Assembly (NCBI GenBank): GCA_030491005.1
Contig: JAKZMJ010000001.1
Location: 186,001-250,000, forward strand
Length of the DNA: 64,000 nucleotides
From: Sulfurospirillum sp.
GTDB lineage: Bacteria; Campylobacterota; Campylobacteria; Campylobacterales; Arcobacteraceae
Reading direction: 5' to 3'
Positions within the stretch are counted from its first letter, which is position 1. Each line of letters starts with the position of its first letter. Under the pieces are notes generated by a model. That model ran no database searches. It saw only the letters and a list, made by a program, of their open reading frames with translations, and was not told the origin of the DNA. The translations under genes and the position numbers were made by a program. Positions 53,692 through 62,745 of this stretch are shown piece after piece.

Positions 53692-53748
53692 TTATGTCAT
53701 CATAATGATTAAAGAAATATTAAGTTTATATTCATTATAATGACATAA
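53692..53748. promoter_or_regulatory. Paired palindromic sites upstream of the aldehyde dehydrogenase
   Basis: TTATGTCATCATAATGA (53692-53708) recurs inverted as TCATTATAATGACATAA (53732-53748) with one mismatch. The right arm itself contains the perfect palindrome TCATTATAATGA. The start codon is 36 bases downstream, so a bound dimer pair would cover the promoter. TetR-type repressors use sites like this. Confidence 0.55.
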
Positions 53749-53783
53749 CAATATATCAAATTATAAACATAAGGAAAGCTATT

Positions 53784-55277
53784 ATGAAAAATATAAAACA
53801 AGACGAATTATTAAATTTTAAATTTATGGAATCTCTTAAAAATGAGCCAATGAAAAATCTTATAAGTGGTCAATGGCTTAGTACAGAAGAAGTTGCTCCA
53901 AACATTAATCCATCAGATACATCTGATATTGTTTGTACTTTTTATAAAGGAACATTTAATCATATATTTGACACTATTAATTTTGCATCAAATATTCAAA
54001 AAAGCTGGGCTAAATCATCTATTTCTTTAAGACAAGAGATATTAGATGATATTGCACAAAAATTACTTTTAAATAAAGATTATTATGGTGAAATTATTGC
54101 AAGAGAAGCTGGAAAACCAATAAAAGAAGCTATAGATGAAGTTGTAAAATCTGCTGAATTTTTTACTTATTTTGCAGCAGAAGCTATTAGATCAAAAGGT
54201 GTTTTTATGGATTCACCAAGACATAGTGTAGATATTGAAATTATAAATGAACCAGTTGGTGTAATAGGAGTTATTACTCCTTGGAATTATCCTTTGGCAA
54301 TTCCTGCATGGAAAATTGCACCTGCACTTGCATTTGGTAATTCTGTGATTTTTAAACCATCAAGTAAGACACCAGCGATTGCTTATATTTTAGCAAAAAT
54401 CATTGACTCAAGTAAATTACCTAAGGGTGTATTTTCACTTATATATGGAAAAGGTACAGTTATAGGAAAAGCACTTGCACAATCAAAAAAAGTACAAGCT
54501 ATTACATTTACAGGTTCACTTGAAGTAGGAAAGGATTTAGCACAAAAAGCAATTAGCTCAATGACAAAATTACAATTAGAAATGGGAAGTAAAAACTCAC
54601 TTATTATTTTAGATGATGCCAATATTGATTTAGCAGTTGAGTCTGCGATTAAAGGTGCTTATAATGCAAATGGTCAAAAATGTACATCTTGTTCAAAACT
54701 AATTGTAACGCAAGGCATTTATGATAAATTTTTAGAAGCTTTTAAATCTAAAATGAAATCATTAGTTGTTGGAAATGCTATGAATAGCTTAAGTCAAATT
54801 GGACCTTGCATTGATAAAAAACAACTTGATTCAAATCTTGCATATATTAAATTAGGAATTAAAGAAGGTGCAACATTAGTGTGTGGTGGTGAAGCTATTA
54901 AATCTGAAACAAATGGTTATTATTTTTCACCTGCACTTTTTGTTGATGGAACATCTAATATGAGAATAAATCAAGAAGAAATGTTTGGAGCTATTGCTTG
55001 TGTTATTAAAGTAAAAGATTATGATGAAGCAATTGATATTTTAAATGACACACAGTTTGGCTTATCAGGTGGAATTATTACAAATAATCTTAAAAAAGCA
55101 ATGCAATTTAAACACGATGCACAAATTGGCAATGTTATGATAAATCTTCCAACAGCTGGAATGGATAATCATGTTCCTTTTGGTGGAAGTAAAAACTCAT
55201 CTTATGGTTCAAAAGAAAAATCTTATGCAGCAAGTAGTTTTTATACTACAAGTAAAACAGCTTATATTAAATATTAG
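53784..55277 (+). CDS. NAD(P)-dependent aldehyde dehydrogenase, betaine-aldehyde-dehydrogenase-like
   Basis: A 497-residue ALDH: coenzyme region GVITPWNYPLAIPAWKIAPALAFGN, FKPSSKTP, FTGSLEVGK, catalytic Glu in LEMGSKNSL, catalytic Cys in NGQKCTSCSK, and NQEEMFGAIACVIKV. The style is that of BetB/gamma-aminobutyraldehyde or related dehydrogenases; no choline transporter or dehydrogenase lies nearby, so the substrate is open. Inverted palindromes upstream suggest repressor control. Its 3' end overlaps the convergent phosphoesterase gene by 4 bases. Confidence 0.87.
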   Translation: MKNIKQDELLNFKFMESLKNEPMKNLISGQWLSTEEVAPNINPSDTSDIVCTFYKGTFNHIFDTINFASNIQKSWAKSSISLRQEILDDIAQKLLLNKDYYGEIIAREAGKPIKEAIDEVVKSAEFFTYFAAEAIRSKGVFMDSPRHSVDIEIINEPVGVIGVITPWNYPLAIPAWKIAPALAFGNSVIFKPSSKTPAIAYILAKIIDSSKLPKGVFSLIYGKGTVIGKALAQSKKVQAITFTGSLEVGKDLAQKAISSMTKLQLEMGSKNSLIILDDANIDLAVESAIKGAYNANGQKCTSCSKLIVTQGIYDKFLEAFKSKMKSLVVGNAMNSLSQIGPCIDKKQLDSNLAYIKLGIKEGATLVCGGEAIKSETNGYYFSPALFVDGTSNMRINQEEMFGAIACVIKVKDYDEAIDILNDTQFGLSGGIITNNLKKAMQFKHDAQIGNVMINLPTAGMDNHVPFGGSKNSSYGSKEKSYAASSFYTTSKTAYIKY

Positions 55278-56119
55278 TATTCGTCTAAATTAGAATTAAT
55301 GCTTATTTTTAGTGTGATATTAGTGATTTCTGAACTTGCACCCAATCGCATAGGTGGTCCCCAAAAACCTGTGCCTTTATTTACATATATTTGTGTATTG
55401 GAACTATGTTGATGAAGACCTCTAATATAAGGCTGAACAAGACGAACTAATAAGTTAAAAGGTGCTATTTGACCACCATGTGTATGTCCACTTAAAACTA
55501 ACTCTACATTATTTGGTACTTCTTTTATATATCTTGGTTGATGGGCTAAAAGAATATTTGGACTATTTTTTTGTATATTTTTTAAGGCTTGTTTTATATC
55601 AGGTTCGTGAGAATTTATTTTATAACCAAAGACATCATAAACTCCTAATAAATTAAAACCTTCATTTTCTTCACCTATATAAACACTTTCATTTTCTAAA
55701 ACTTTTATGCCTAATGAACTTATATATTTGATTATATTTTGAACACCATAAAAATATTCATGATTTCCTACTATGTAATATATTCCATATTTTGATTTTA
55801 AATGTATAAGCTCATTTAATATTTTTTGTGCTTTGTGTAATGGTGTGTCAATTAAATCACCAGTAATTACAATAATATCAGGATTTAAATCATTTACTTT
55901 TTTAATCATTTTTGATATAAAGTTTTTTTCAATAAGCCCTCCAATATGTATATCAGATATTTGAGCGATTTTATATTCTTTTTTTAAGTTCTTAATTTTG
56001 ATATCTACACTTTCTATATCAATATTTCTTACATTATAAATAGCTTTTGCATTTAGAGTTCCTGCTAATATTAAAGAAGAATTATCTAGAGCCACTTGCA
56101 AATTAGCAAATAAGTTCAT
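55274..56119 (-). CDS. Metallophosphoesterase, YkuE/YaeI type, probably lacking its N-terminal membrane part
   Basis: A 281-residue protein with all calcineurin-like motifs: ISDIHIGG, GDLID, GNHEYF, LAHQPRY and SGHTHGGQ, binding two metal ions. Relatives are usually longer, with N-terminal membrane segments before the RNIDIESVDIKIKNL strand. Here the N-terminus is short and begins next to an IS, with an in-frame stop just upstream of ATG 56119. The catalytic domain is intact, but membrane anchoring was probably lost. YaeI relatives act on UDP-linked lipid precursors or other phosphoesters. Confidence 0.82.
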   Translation of the reverse strand: MNLFANLQVALDNSSLILAGTLNAKAIYNVRNIDIESVDIKIKNLKKEYKIAQISDIHIGGLIEKNFISKMIKKVNDLNPDIIVITGDLIDTPLHKAQKILNELIHLKSKYGIYYIVGNHEYFYGVQNIIKYISSLGIKVLENESVYIGEENEGFNLLGVYDVFGYKINSHEPDIKQALKNIQKNSPNILLAHQPRYIKEVPNNVELVLSGHTHGGQIAPFNLLVRLVQPYIRGLHQHSSNTQIYVNKGTGFWGPPMRLGASSEITNITLKISINSNLDEY

Positions 56120-56129
56120 AATTTAGGTT

Positions 56130-57400
56130 TTTATTTGTAAAAAAAGTTGAATCAAATTTCAAATAAGTTATAATTTTATATCCTAAAATTTAACAGAAAA
56201 GAGATTCAACTTATGAAAAATATTATACCAAAATTATCTTCAAATCTTTCAAAAATGTGGCTTAGGATTATAAACCATGAAAATTGTTTATTTCCTGAGA
56301 TAAAAGAACAACTAGGAACACTAAGCACTAAAGAAGAAAAATTAATAAAAATATTAGATTTTGCCCAAATAGAAAAGCATGTTACAATTGTAACAATTAC
56401 AAACACTCCAAAAGATAGAGAAGAAATAGCAAGGGCATTTATTGCTAAATCAGTTTATAATATACAAACAACAAGAGATTTAATTCATAGACTGCATAGG
56501 GATAGAATATTGCGAGTATTATGTGGATGGAGATATAAAATAGATATTCCTAGTGAATCTAAATTTAGTAGAGTGTTTGAACAACTTAGTAATATGAAAA
56601 TAGCTGAGAAAACTCATCAAAAATTCATAGAAGAATATTTGTCAGATACTATATTTATGTATAATGCAAGTGATGCTACTAAAATACCACTTAGGGAAAA
56701 ACCTGTAAAAGTTGAGAAAAAAGAGAAAGCAAAAAATAAGGTTGGAAGACCTAAAAAAGGTGAGAAAAGAGAAGCTATAAAGCCAAAGATTCTTGAACTT
56801 CAAAAAGATATGAAAACTACTAATGATATGTTATCACTTGTATCAACATCATGTGGAGTTGGTATTAAACAAAATTCAAAAGGTAATAGAGAAGTTTGGA
56901 TAGGTGGTAAACTTCATATTAGTGTTGTTGATGGAGATATACCAGTAGTTGCATTTTATAGTGGTGCAAATGTTCATGATAGTTCTGTAGCACTTCCACT
57001 TATAAATGAAACTAGCAAAAGAGTAATGTATCTTCATGATTTACTTGATGCTGGATATGATAGTGATATTATTGCAGAGTATTCTGAAGAGTTAAATCAT
57101 AAACCAATCATAGATATAAATCCTAAAAACTCTAAAGTGCTAAAAGAAAAAATAGCTTTAGCAAAAGAGGAAAAAGAAAAATTTGAATATTTAAATTTGA
57201 CTCAAGCATCAGATAAACATCACTACAAGCAAAGAAGTATGGTAGAGCGAGTAAATAAATACTTAAAAGATGACTTTGGATGTGATAAAATATACTATCA
57301 AGGGGCAAATAAGGTAGCTTGCGTTTTAGCATTTGGAATTTTATCTATTTGTATACATCAAAGTTTAAAACTTATTACATGACCATTGATAGAAATTTAT
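56130..57400 (+). mobile_element. DDE insertion sequence of unassigned family
   Basis: A single transposase gene (56213-57382) with promoter-like AAGTTATAATTT at 56166-56177 and RBS AAAAGAGA upstream. I could not define terminal repeats, so the bounds are approximate. It sits where the phosphoesterase gene appears to have lost its 5' end. Confidence 0.6.
56213..57382 (+). CDS. DDE transposase (IS5/IS1182-like superfamily)
   Basis: A 389-residue transposase. An N-terminal helical domain includes IPSESKFSRVFEQLSNMKIAE, followed by the first Asp in MYNASDATKIPL, a basic linker KNKVGRPKKGEKREAIKPK, a beta core with HISVVDGDIPVVAFYSGANVHDSSVALPLI (IS5-like second Asp region), LDAGYDSDIIAEYSEE, and the C-terminal RSMVERVNKYLKDDFG (catalytic Glu). 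Reading frame uninterrupted. Family naming is uncertain. Confidence 0.85.
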   Translation: MKNIIPKLSSNLSKMWLRIINHENCLFPEIKEQLGTLSTKEEKLIKILDFAQIEKHVTIVTITNTPKDREEIARAFIAKSVYNIQTTRDLIHRLHRDRILRVLCGWRYKIDIPSESKFSRVFEQLSNMKIAEKTHQKFIEEYLSDTIFMYNASDATKIPLREKPVKVEKKEKAKNKVGRPKKGEKREAIKPKILELQKDMKTTNDMLSLVSTSCGVGIKQNSKGNREVWIGGKLHISVVDGDIPVVAFYSGANVHDSSVALPLINETSKRVMYLHDLLDAGYDSDIIAEYSEELNHKPIIDINPKNSKVLKEKIALAKEEKEKFEYLNLTQASDKHHYKQRSMVERVNKYLKDDFGCDKIYYQGANKVACVLAFGILSICIHQSLKLIT

Positions 57401-57544
57401 ATAAAAATACTGAATTTTACAATTTAACCATAAGGAATGGAGAAAAAATGTGATTTTTTAATAAATTTGGTAAATATATTGTAAATTATGCAAGTTAGAA
57501 ATAATAACTATTTTTTTAAAGCTTAAAATAGTTACTATTAAGAA

Positions 57545-57913
57545 TTATATATTTGATTGTGATTGAATTTGCAAGTAGCTCTCTAATGTTTTTTTAAAAA
57601 ATACTCTTCGTTTATCATCTTTAGTAATATTTAGCAAATATAGAAAAAACTTATAAACTAAAGCTAATATAAACAAAATAAAGATAATACCAATGCCAAG
57701 GGAGAAAAGATAATAAATATCATAGGATACAGTCCACACACTTTTTGCCAAGACAAAACCTAAAACACCAAAAAGATTAACTACTAAAAAAATATTTAGA
57801 GCTATCTTAACACCTACGGGATAGTTTAGTTCTTTGATAAATCTTTTAGAAATATATAAAGACATTAAAGAAAAAACTATAAAAAAAACTGAAATAAATA
57901 TTAAGAAATTCAT
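57545..57913 (-). CDS. Small membrane protein of unknown function
   Basis: A 122-residue protein with three strongly hydrophobic segments (about 2-20, 35-60, 68-95) and a basic C-terminal tail (LNITKDDKRRVFFKKTLE). I do not recognise a family. The start overlaps the end of the HTH gene upstream by 4 bases, so the two are made together, a layout seen in small regulator/membrane-effector pairs. Confidence 0.6.
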   Translation of the reverse strand: MNFLIFISVFFIVFSLMSLYISKRFIKELNYPVGVKIALNIFLVVNLFGVLGFVLAKSVWTVSYDIYYLFSLGIGIIFILFILALVYKFFLYLLNITKDDKRRVFFKKTLESYLQIQSQSNI

Positions 57914-58218
57914 AATGCTATTATACTTAAATAAATAAAATATTTACACTTTAGTATAAAAATCTTGTAATATTTACGATAAAATTTTAAAATAATTTCT
58001 CCAAAAGAAACTTTAGAGTTTATTAAGCCTATAAGCTCGATTTTAATCTCACGACTATTATTGAGATATCTATATATTGTTTGCATTGATGGTATTTCAC
58101 CAGTTTTTTTAAGTCTAGGTTCTAAAGACAATAGCTTATTTACAAATTCTTTTTTTGATATATCTTGTTCATCCATTAAATATTTTATTTTTTCATATAT
58201 TTCCATAATCATATCCAT
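57910..58218 (-). CDS. XRE-like helix-turn-helix protein
   Basis: A 102-residue protein. The first 65 residues look like an XRE-type domain: IKYLMDEQDISKKEFVNKLLSLEPRLKKTGEIPSMQTIYRYLNNSREIKIELI. A longer loop separates the two helices of the HTH, as in XRE proteins that need several segments before the recognition helix (MQTIYRYLNN). The basic and aromatic C-terminus (FYRKYYKIFILKCKYF) is unusual and may reflect a past frameshift. Coupled to the membrane-protein gene below it. Confidence 0.6.
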   Translation of the reverse strand: MDMIMEIYEKIKYLMDEQDISKKEFVNKLLSLEPRLKKTGEIPSMQTIYRYLNNSREIKIELIGLINSKVSFGEIILKFYRKYYKIFILKCKYFIYLSIIAL

Positions 58219-58299
58219 ATTGCAGCAATTCTAAGTGAAAATTTATATAGCTAAAATCTTCCAAAATAATATCAAAAATCACTACTAAGCAAATTCACT

Positions 58300-59668
58300 A
58301 AAACCCTTTATTTAAAGGCTTTATCAAGCTTTTTAATACCTAACTTTAGCTATAATATATCCTATAAAAGCCCATAAACAGGAGTGTTTAAACAAATGAG
58401 ACAGACAAATATTTTCGATTTTTTAATAGAATCATTTACAGATAATATATCAAATATAGAAGATACTAGAAAACAAAGAACAAATCTAGTTTATAGTTTA
58501 AAAGATATTATATTATCAGCATTTAGTGTATTTTATTTTCAAAATAAATCTTGCTTAAGTTTTCAAAGGGATATTGATACAAGAAAAGGTATCAGTAATG
58601 CACAAACTATGTTTGGAATATCTGATATACCAAGTGATAATCATATACGAAACATGTTGGATAAAATAACACCCAATAGTTTTAAAAAAGTATATGAAAT
58701 AATACTTGATAAGTTAAGAGATATAGGAATATTAGATAAATTTTATTTTAAAGATGATTATATGCTTGTAGCATTAGATGGTACTCATTATCATTCAAGT
58801 AAAAATATATCTTGTAAATGTTGTCAAAGTAAAACTAATAGTGATACAGGTGAAGTACATTACTATCATAGTGTTATAACTCCAACAATAGTACATCCTG
58901 ATATAAAAAAAGTTATACCATTGATGCAAGAGTTTATATCAAATAATGATGGTAAAGATAAACAAGATTGTGAAGTAAATGCTTCTAAAAGATGGCTAGA
59001 TAGTTTTAATAATCCAACTAATAAAAAACTTATTATTTTAGGTGATGATTTATATTCAAGAGAACCTATGATAAAAAAAGTATTAGATAAGAGCCATTCA
59101 TATATATTTGTAGCTAAACCAACATCACATAAATACTTATATGAACAAATAGAAATGATAAAAAATCTAAATACTATTGATACAAAAATAATATCCAAAA
59201 TGATTAATGGTAAAAAGCAAATTTTTACATATAACTATATTAATAATTTAGCAATTAAAAATCCACAAGGAGATACACAACATCCACCACAAGAAGTAAA
59301 CTGGTGTGAAGTTATAGTTACTAATGCTACGGGTAAGAAACTATATCATAATAGCTTTGTTACTGATATATCTTTGAATGTAAATAATGTTATAGATATA
59401 GCAACAGCAGGACGAAGTAGATGGAAAATCGAAAATGAAAATAACAATACTTTAAAAACTAAAGGCTATCATTTAGATCACAACTTTGGTCATGGAAAAG
59501 AAAATCTATCTAAAACACTTTGTAGCCTTAATATATTAGCTTTCTTATTTCATACAGTACAAGAACTTGATGATGATTTATATATGGAACTTCGTGATAA
59601 TATTGGTACCAGAGAAGAGTTCTTTGTAGGTACTACCAACAATTTAAAAATAACTCACTAAATACACT
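58300..59668 (+). mobile_element. IS4-like/unclassified DDE insertion sequence
   Basis: Promoter TTTAGCTATAAT at 58345-58356 precedes the single transposase gene. Terminal repeats were not identified, so the bounds are approximate. Confidence 0.6.
58396..59661 (+). CDS. DDE transposase, IS4-like
   Basis: The frame opens with GTG at 58384, but AGGAG at 58380-58384 fits ATG 58396 better. The product (421 residues) has an N-terminal region NLVYSLKDIILSAFSVFYFQNKSCLSF, the first Asp in MLVALDGTHYHSS followed by a CKCC metal-binding-like cluster, the second Asp in KLIILGDDLYSREPMI, and the YREK-like segment AGRSRWKIENENNNTLKTKGYHLDHNFGHG with catalytic Glu. Reading frame intact. Family is IS4-like or unclassified. 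Confidence 0.85.
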   Translation: MRQTNIFDFLIESFTDNISNIEDTRKQRTNLVYSLKDIILSAFSVFYFQNKSCLSFQRDIDTRKGISNAQTMFGISDIPSDNHIRNMLDKITPNSFKKVYEIILDKLRDIGILDKFYFKDDYMLVALDGTHYHSSKNISCKCCQSKTNSDTGEVHYYHSVITPTIVHPDIKKVIPLMQEFISNNDGKDKQDCEVNASKRWLDSFNNPTNKKLIILGDDLYSREPMIKKVLDKSHSYIFVAKPTSHKYLYEQIEMIKNLNTIDTKIISKMINGKKQIFTYNYINNLAIKNPQGDTQHPPQEVNWCEVIVTNATGKKLYHNSFVTDISLNVNNVIDIATAGRSRWKIENENNNTLKTKGYHLDHNFGHGKENLSKTLCSLNILAFLFHTVQELDDDLYMELRDNIGTREEFFVGTTNNLKITH

Positions 59669-59684
59669 ATCTTAACAAGTAATT

Positions 59685-60785
59685 AAAGATAATTATGCTA
59701 TAATACAGCATGAAAAATATAATAAACTTAACACCAAAAACAATAATAGAACTAGAAAATATCATTAAATATAATGATAAATTTAGAGCAAGAAAAAGAG
59801 CAGAAACAATACTGTTAAGCTATAAAGGTAAAACAGTAAATGAGATAGTTGAATTATTAGATTTAAAGCATCAAGCTATATGGAAATGGTTTAGAAACTT
59901 TAAAAAAGATGGTATACAAAGTTTATATGAAAAGTCTGGTCGTGGTAGAAAATCTCCACTTAGAGATTTAAATATTGATGATGTAAAAGCAATAGCTATA
60001 AACTGTCCATCAGTACCCATAGTTAATGCTAAAATTAGAGATAAATATAATATAAAAGTATCAAATGAAACAATGAGAAAATTTTTAAAAAATCTGCAAA
60101 TTAAGTTGGACTAGAGTAAAAAAAGTTCCTCCTAAAAAACCTGATCAAAAGTTATATAATCAAAAAGTTCAAAAGATTATACAATATGAGAAGCTAGAGT
60201 CTAAAGGAAAGATAGATATATTTAGATTTGATGAAAGTGGTTTCTCACCAACTTCTAATTGTCCTTATTTATGGTCAGAAGTAAATAACACAGCACAAGT
60301 TAAAACACTATCCATAAAAAGAATAAATGTTTTAGGTTTTCTTAGTAGAAATGGTACTTTAAAATCATATATAGCAGATGGAAGAGTTAATAGTGATAAA
60401 GTTATAGAAGTATTTGATGATTTTACTTTAATACTTACAAAGCCAACAGTAGTTATTCTTGATAATGCTAGTTATTATAAAAGTAAGAAGTTTAAAGCTA
60501 ATTTATCAAAATGGTCTAATCGTGGATTAACACTATTGTATTTACCACCATACTCACCACAATTAAATATTATTGAAATACTATGGAAGTTTATGAAGTA
60601 TTATTGGATTGAATATACTGCTTATTTGAGTTATGATAACTTACTAGAATATGTAAAAAAGATATTTGCTAATTATGGAACTGGCAAAGATGAATATTTT
60701 ATTAATTTTAATACTTTAAAAGAGCAGTTATTAGATACTGAATTACTTTGTTTGAAGAGCATATAAGTTATGTTTAATTATATGG
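59685..60785 (+). mobile_element. IS630-family insertion sequence
   Basis: Promoter TATGCTATAAT (59694-59704) lies 5 bases before the first start codon. The transposase gene is in two frames (see next entry). Terminal repeats were not securely found. Confidence 0.7.
59710..60766 (+). pseudogene. IS630-family transposase with one frameshift
   Basis: The first 134 codons (59710-60114) give the helix-turn-helix part: RKRAETILLSYKGKTVNEIVELLDLKHQAIWKWFRNF and SGRGRKSPL. The second frame continues SWTRVKKVPPKKPDQ, then first Asp in IFRFDESGFSPTSNCPYLWS, second Asp in PTVVILDNASYYKS and the catalytic Glu in YLPPYSPQLNIIEILWKFMK, ending at 60766. The join near 60105 needs a +1 shift. Some IS630 elements use programmed shifts, but those usually slip -1 on A-rich heptamers, so simple decay is as likely. 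Confidence 0.87.
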
Positions 60786-61471
60786 TAGTACTTATTACTA
60801 ATTCAAAAGAAATTGCAAAAAAAATTGAAGCTGAAGTTATGAATAATCTTGGTGATAAAATATCAAAAATGACATACACTAAAATGAATGGTTTACAAAA
60901 ATTTAGATTATTTGATGAAAAATGGGAAAATATAAAAAGTATAGGTAACGGTACAAAAGCAGAGAGATATGTAGGAAATAAGATTAAAATAATTGATAAT
61001 AAATTTAATTTAATAGCAAGTAATCATTTAAATGAAGATTCAAGAGCAGAATTAAGAGCTAGATTAAAATCACCAATTAGTGAATTTACAGCAAAAGTAA
61101 ATGGAACTTCATTACTTGGAAGGAATGGGAAAGTACAAGTAAATGCTTATATGTCAAATGGGGGAAATAATAATATCTTAACTGGTATAACAATTAGAGA
61201 TAACAAAATAAGTTATTGGGCTGAAAATGAAGATTTAGAAGCAAAAACTTCTGTTGATATTACAACTGAAAGTACAAAAAATGCAGACACAACTGAAAGC
61301 TTTGAAAATGTAAATTTATCTTGTCAGATATTAACTGATGGCAATAAATTTCAATATATTGTAAAAAATCTTGATACAGGTGAAACATATCCTACAAAAG
61401 AATTAGATATAACTTCTTATAGGGAACCTCTAAAAATAGCATTTAAAAACCACTTTCCAAATATTTATTAA
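60784..61471 (+). CDS. Hypothetical protein, possibly 5'-truncated by IS630
   Basis: The frame opens at ATG 60770, within the IS630 end region; an alternative ATG at 60784 lies just past it. The product of about 228-233 residues is hydrophilic, with Asn- and Thr-rich stretches (SNGGNNNILTGITIRDN, TTESTKNADTTES) and a repetitive beta-strand feel in the second half (KVQVNAYMS, FQYIVKNLDTGETYPTKEL). No signal peptide, membrane segment or motif I know. It may be the surviving C-terminal part of a larger protein interrupted by the IS. Confidence 0.55.
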
Positions 61472-61546
61472 AAAATATCAGAATATAAATTTTATTTGAG
61501 AAAATATGACAATTTCAACTATAAATTATCTATAATTTACTCTTGA

Positions 61547-61587
61547 AATAGTGATAATATTCACTATTTTGTTGATATATTATCAAC
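61547..61587. terminator. Two adjacent hairpins between the hypothetical gene and IS5
   Basis: AATAGTGA/TCACTATT (61547-61554 and 61561-61568) is a perfect 8 bp stem followed by TT. GTTGATA/TATCAAC (61571-61577 and 61581-61587) follows at once and ends in TTTT, overlapping the IS5 transposase stop. Together they could stop transcription from both sides. Confidence 0.6.
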
Positions 61588-62620
61588 TTTTCATAATTGG
61601 TATATTTTTTAACCTTACTAATTGTTCATATCGTATAAAGTTATAAGTAAGATTTAAAAGTCCTGTTAGGGATTTAATCCTATCAATGCCAATAGCTTTT
61701 AAAGATAGAGCTTTATTCATAGAGGTTGTGAATGTTCCAAATATATGTTCTACTCTTACTCTAGTTTTTGAATATTTATGATTGAGTTTGTGTTGAGCAT
61801 TAGTAAGTGGTTTATTTCTATATGCTCGATTGATAACTTTTGAGTTTACATTATTTTTTTGAAGATAGTCTTCTATCTCTTTTGATTTGTATGCTGAATC
61901 AGCATACAATGTAGTATCATTTTCATTGATAAGTTCTTTAATTACTTGTGAATCATGAGTTGATGAGGGTGTTACAGTATAAGTAGATATTACTTTAGTT
62001 TTTTGATCAACTGATATATGATTTTTATATCCAAATTCTCTAGTTTTATACTTGGTAACCCATCTGGCATCTATATCTTTTTGAGCTAATTTATTTTTAT
62101 TCTTTCCAAACTCTAAAGGAATAGCACCTTTTTTAATATCAGCATTATCTTGCCTTTTATTTCTTTGTTTAGGTACTTTGATGAAGCTAGCGTCTACAAG
62201 TGTTCCCTCTTTAGCAATAACACCATTAGATAAAAGTTTAGCAGTAAAAATATCAAATAGTTTTTTTGATAAATCTTTCTCTTTTAGTTCTTCTTTAAAT
62301 AGCCAAATTGTATTTCTATCAGGTACATTATCACCTATTTGGAGACCTAGAAAATTCATAAAAGATAATCTATCTTTGATTTGAAACTCTGTTTGTTCAT
62401 CCGATAAATTGTAGTATCTTTGAAGTATAATTATTTTGAACATTAAGAGTTTATCATATGGTTTCCTACCAGCATTACTTTTTTTATCTTCTTTCATTAA
62501 TGATTCTTCAATAGGTTGTCTAAATAATTCCCAATCAATAATTTCATTTAACTTTTGTAAAGGTGGTTGATGCTTTTTAATCTTTTCTAGCTGAAACTCA
62601 TAATCAAATAATCCTGCCAT
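61583..62620 (-). CDS. IS5-family transposase
   Basis: A 345-residue transposase: N-terminal DUF772-type domain (KKSNAGRKPYDKLLMFKIIILQRYYNLSDEQTEFQIKDRLSFMNFLGL), D in EGTLVDASFIKVPKQRN, FGYKNHISVD, second Asp in TLYADSAYKSKE, and C-terminal YSKTRVRVEHIFGTFTTSM with catalytic Glu. Intact frame. The promoter ATTATAGCTAAA (inverse of TTTAGCTATAAT) at 62655-62666 lies 35 bases upstream of the start. Confidence 0.93.
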   Translation of the reverse strand: MAGLFDYEFQLEKIKKHQPPLQKLNEIIDWELFRQPIEESLMKEDKKSNAGRKPYDKLLMFKIIILQRYYNLSDEQTEFQIKDRLSFMNFLGLQIGDNVPDRNTIWLFKEELKEKDLSKKLFDIFTAKLLSNGVIAKEGTLVDASFIKVPKQRNKRQDNADIKKGAIPLEFGKNKNKLAQKDIDARWVTKYKTREFGYKNHISVDQKTKVISTYTVTPSSTHDSQVIKELINENDTTLYADSAYKSKEIEDYLQKNNVNSKVINRAYRNKPLTNAQHKLNHKYSKTRVRVEHIFGTFTTSMNKALSLKAIGIDRIKSLTGLLNLTYNFIRYEQLVRLKNIPIMKS

Positions 62621-62745
62621 AATATACTCACTTTTTATAATAATTTATGTTGTAATTATAGCTAAATAGTGGTATCAAATGCTTTAAATAATAGCTTTAT
62701 AGAGAGTTATTTGTAAATTTATTTGGATTAAATAAAAGACTTATT

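Noticed and set aside
61240-61320. Thr/Ser/Glu-rich stretch as a possible RTX-like repeat
   Set aside because: Composition is biased, but no repeated glycine-aspartate nonapeptide or period could be found.
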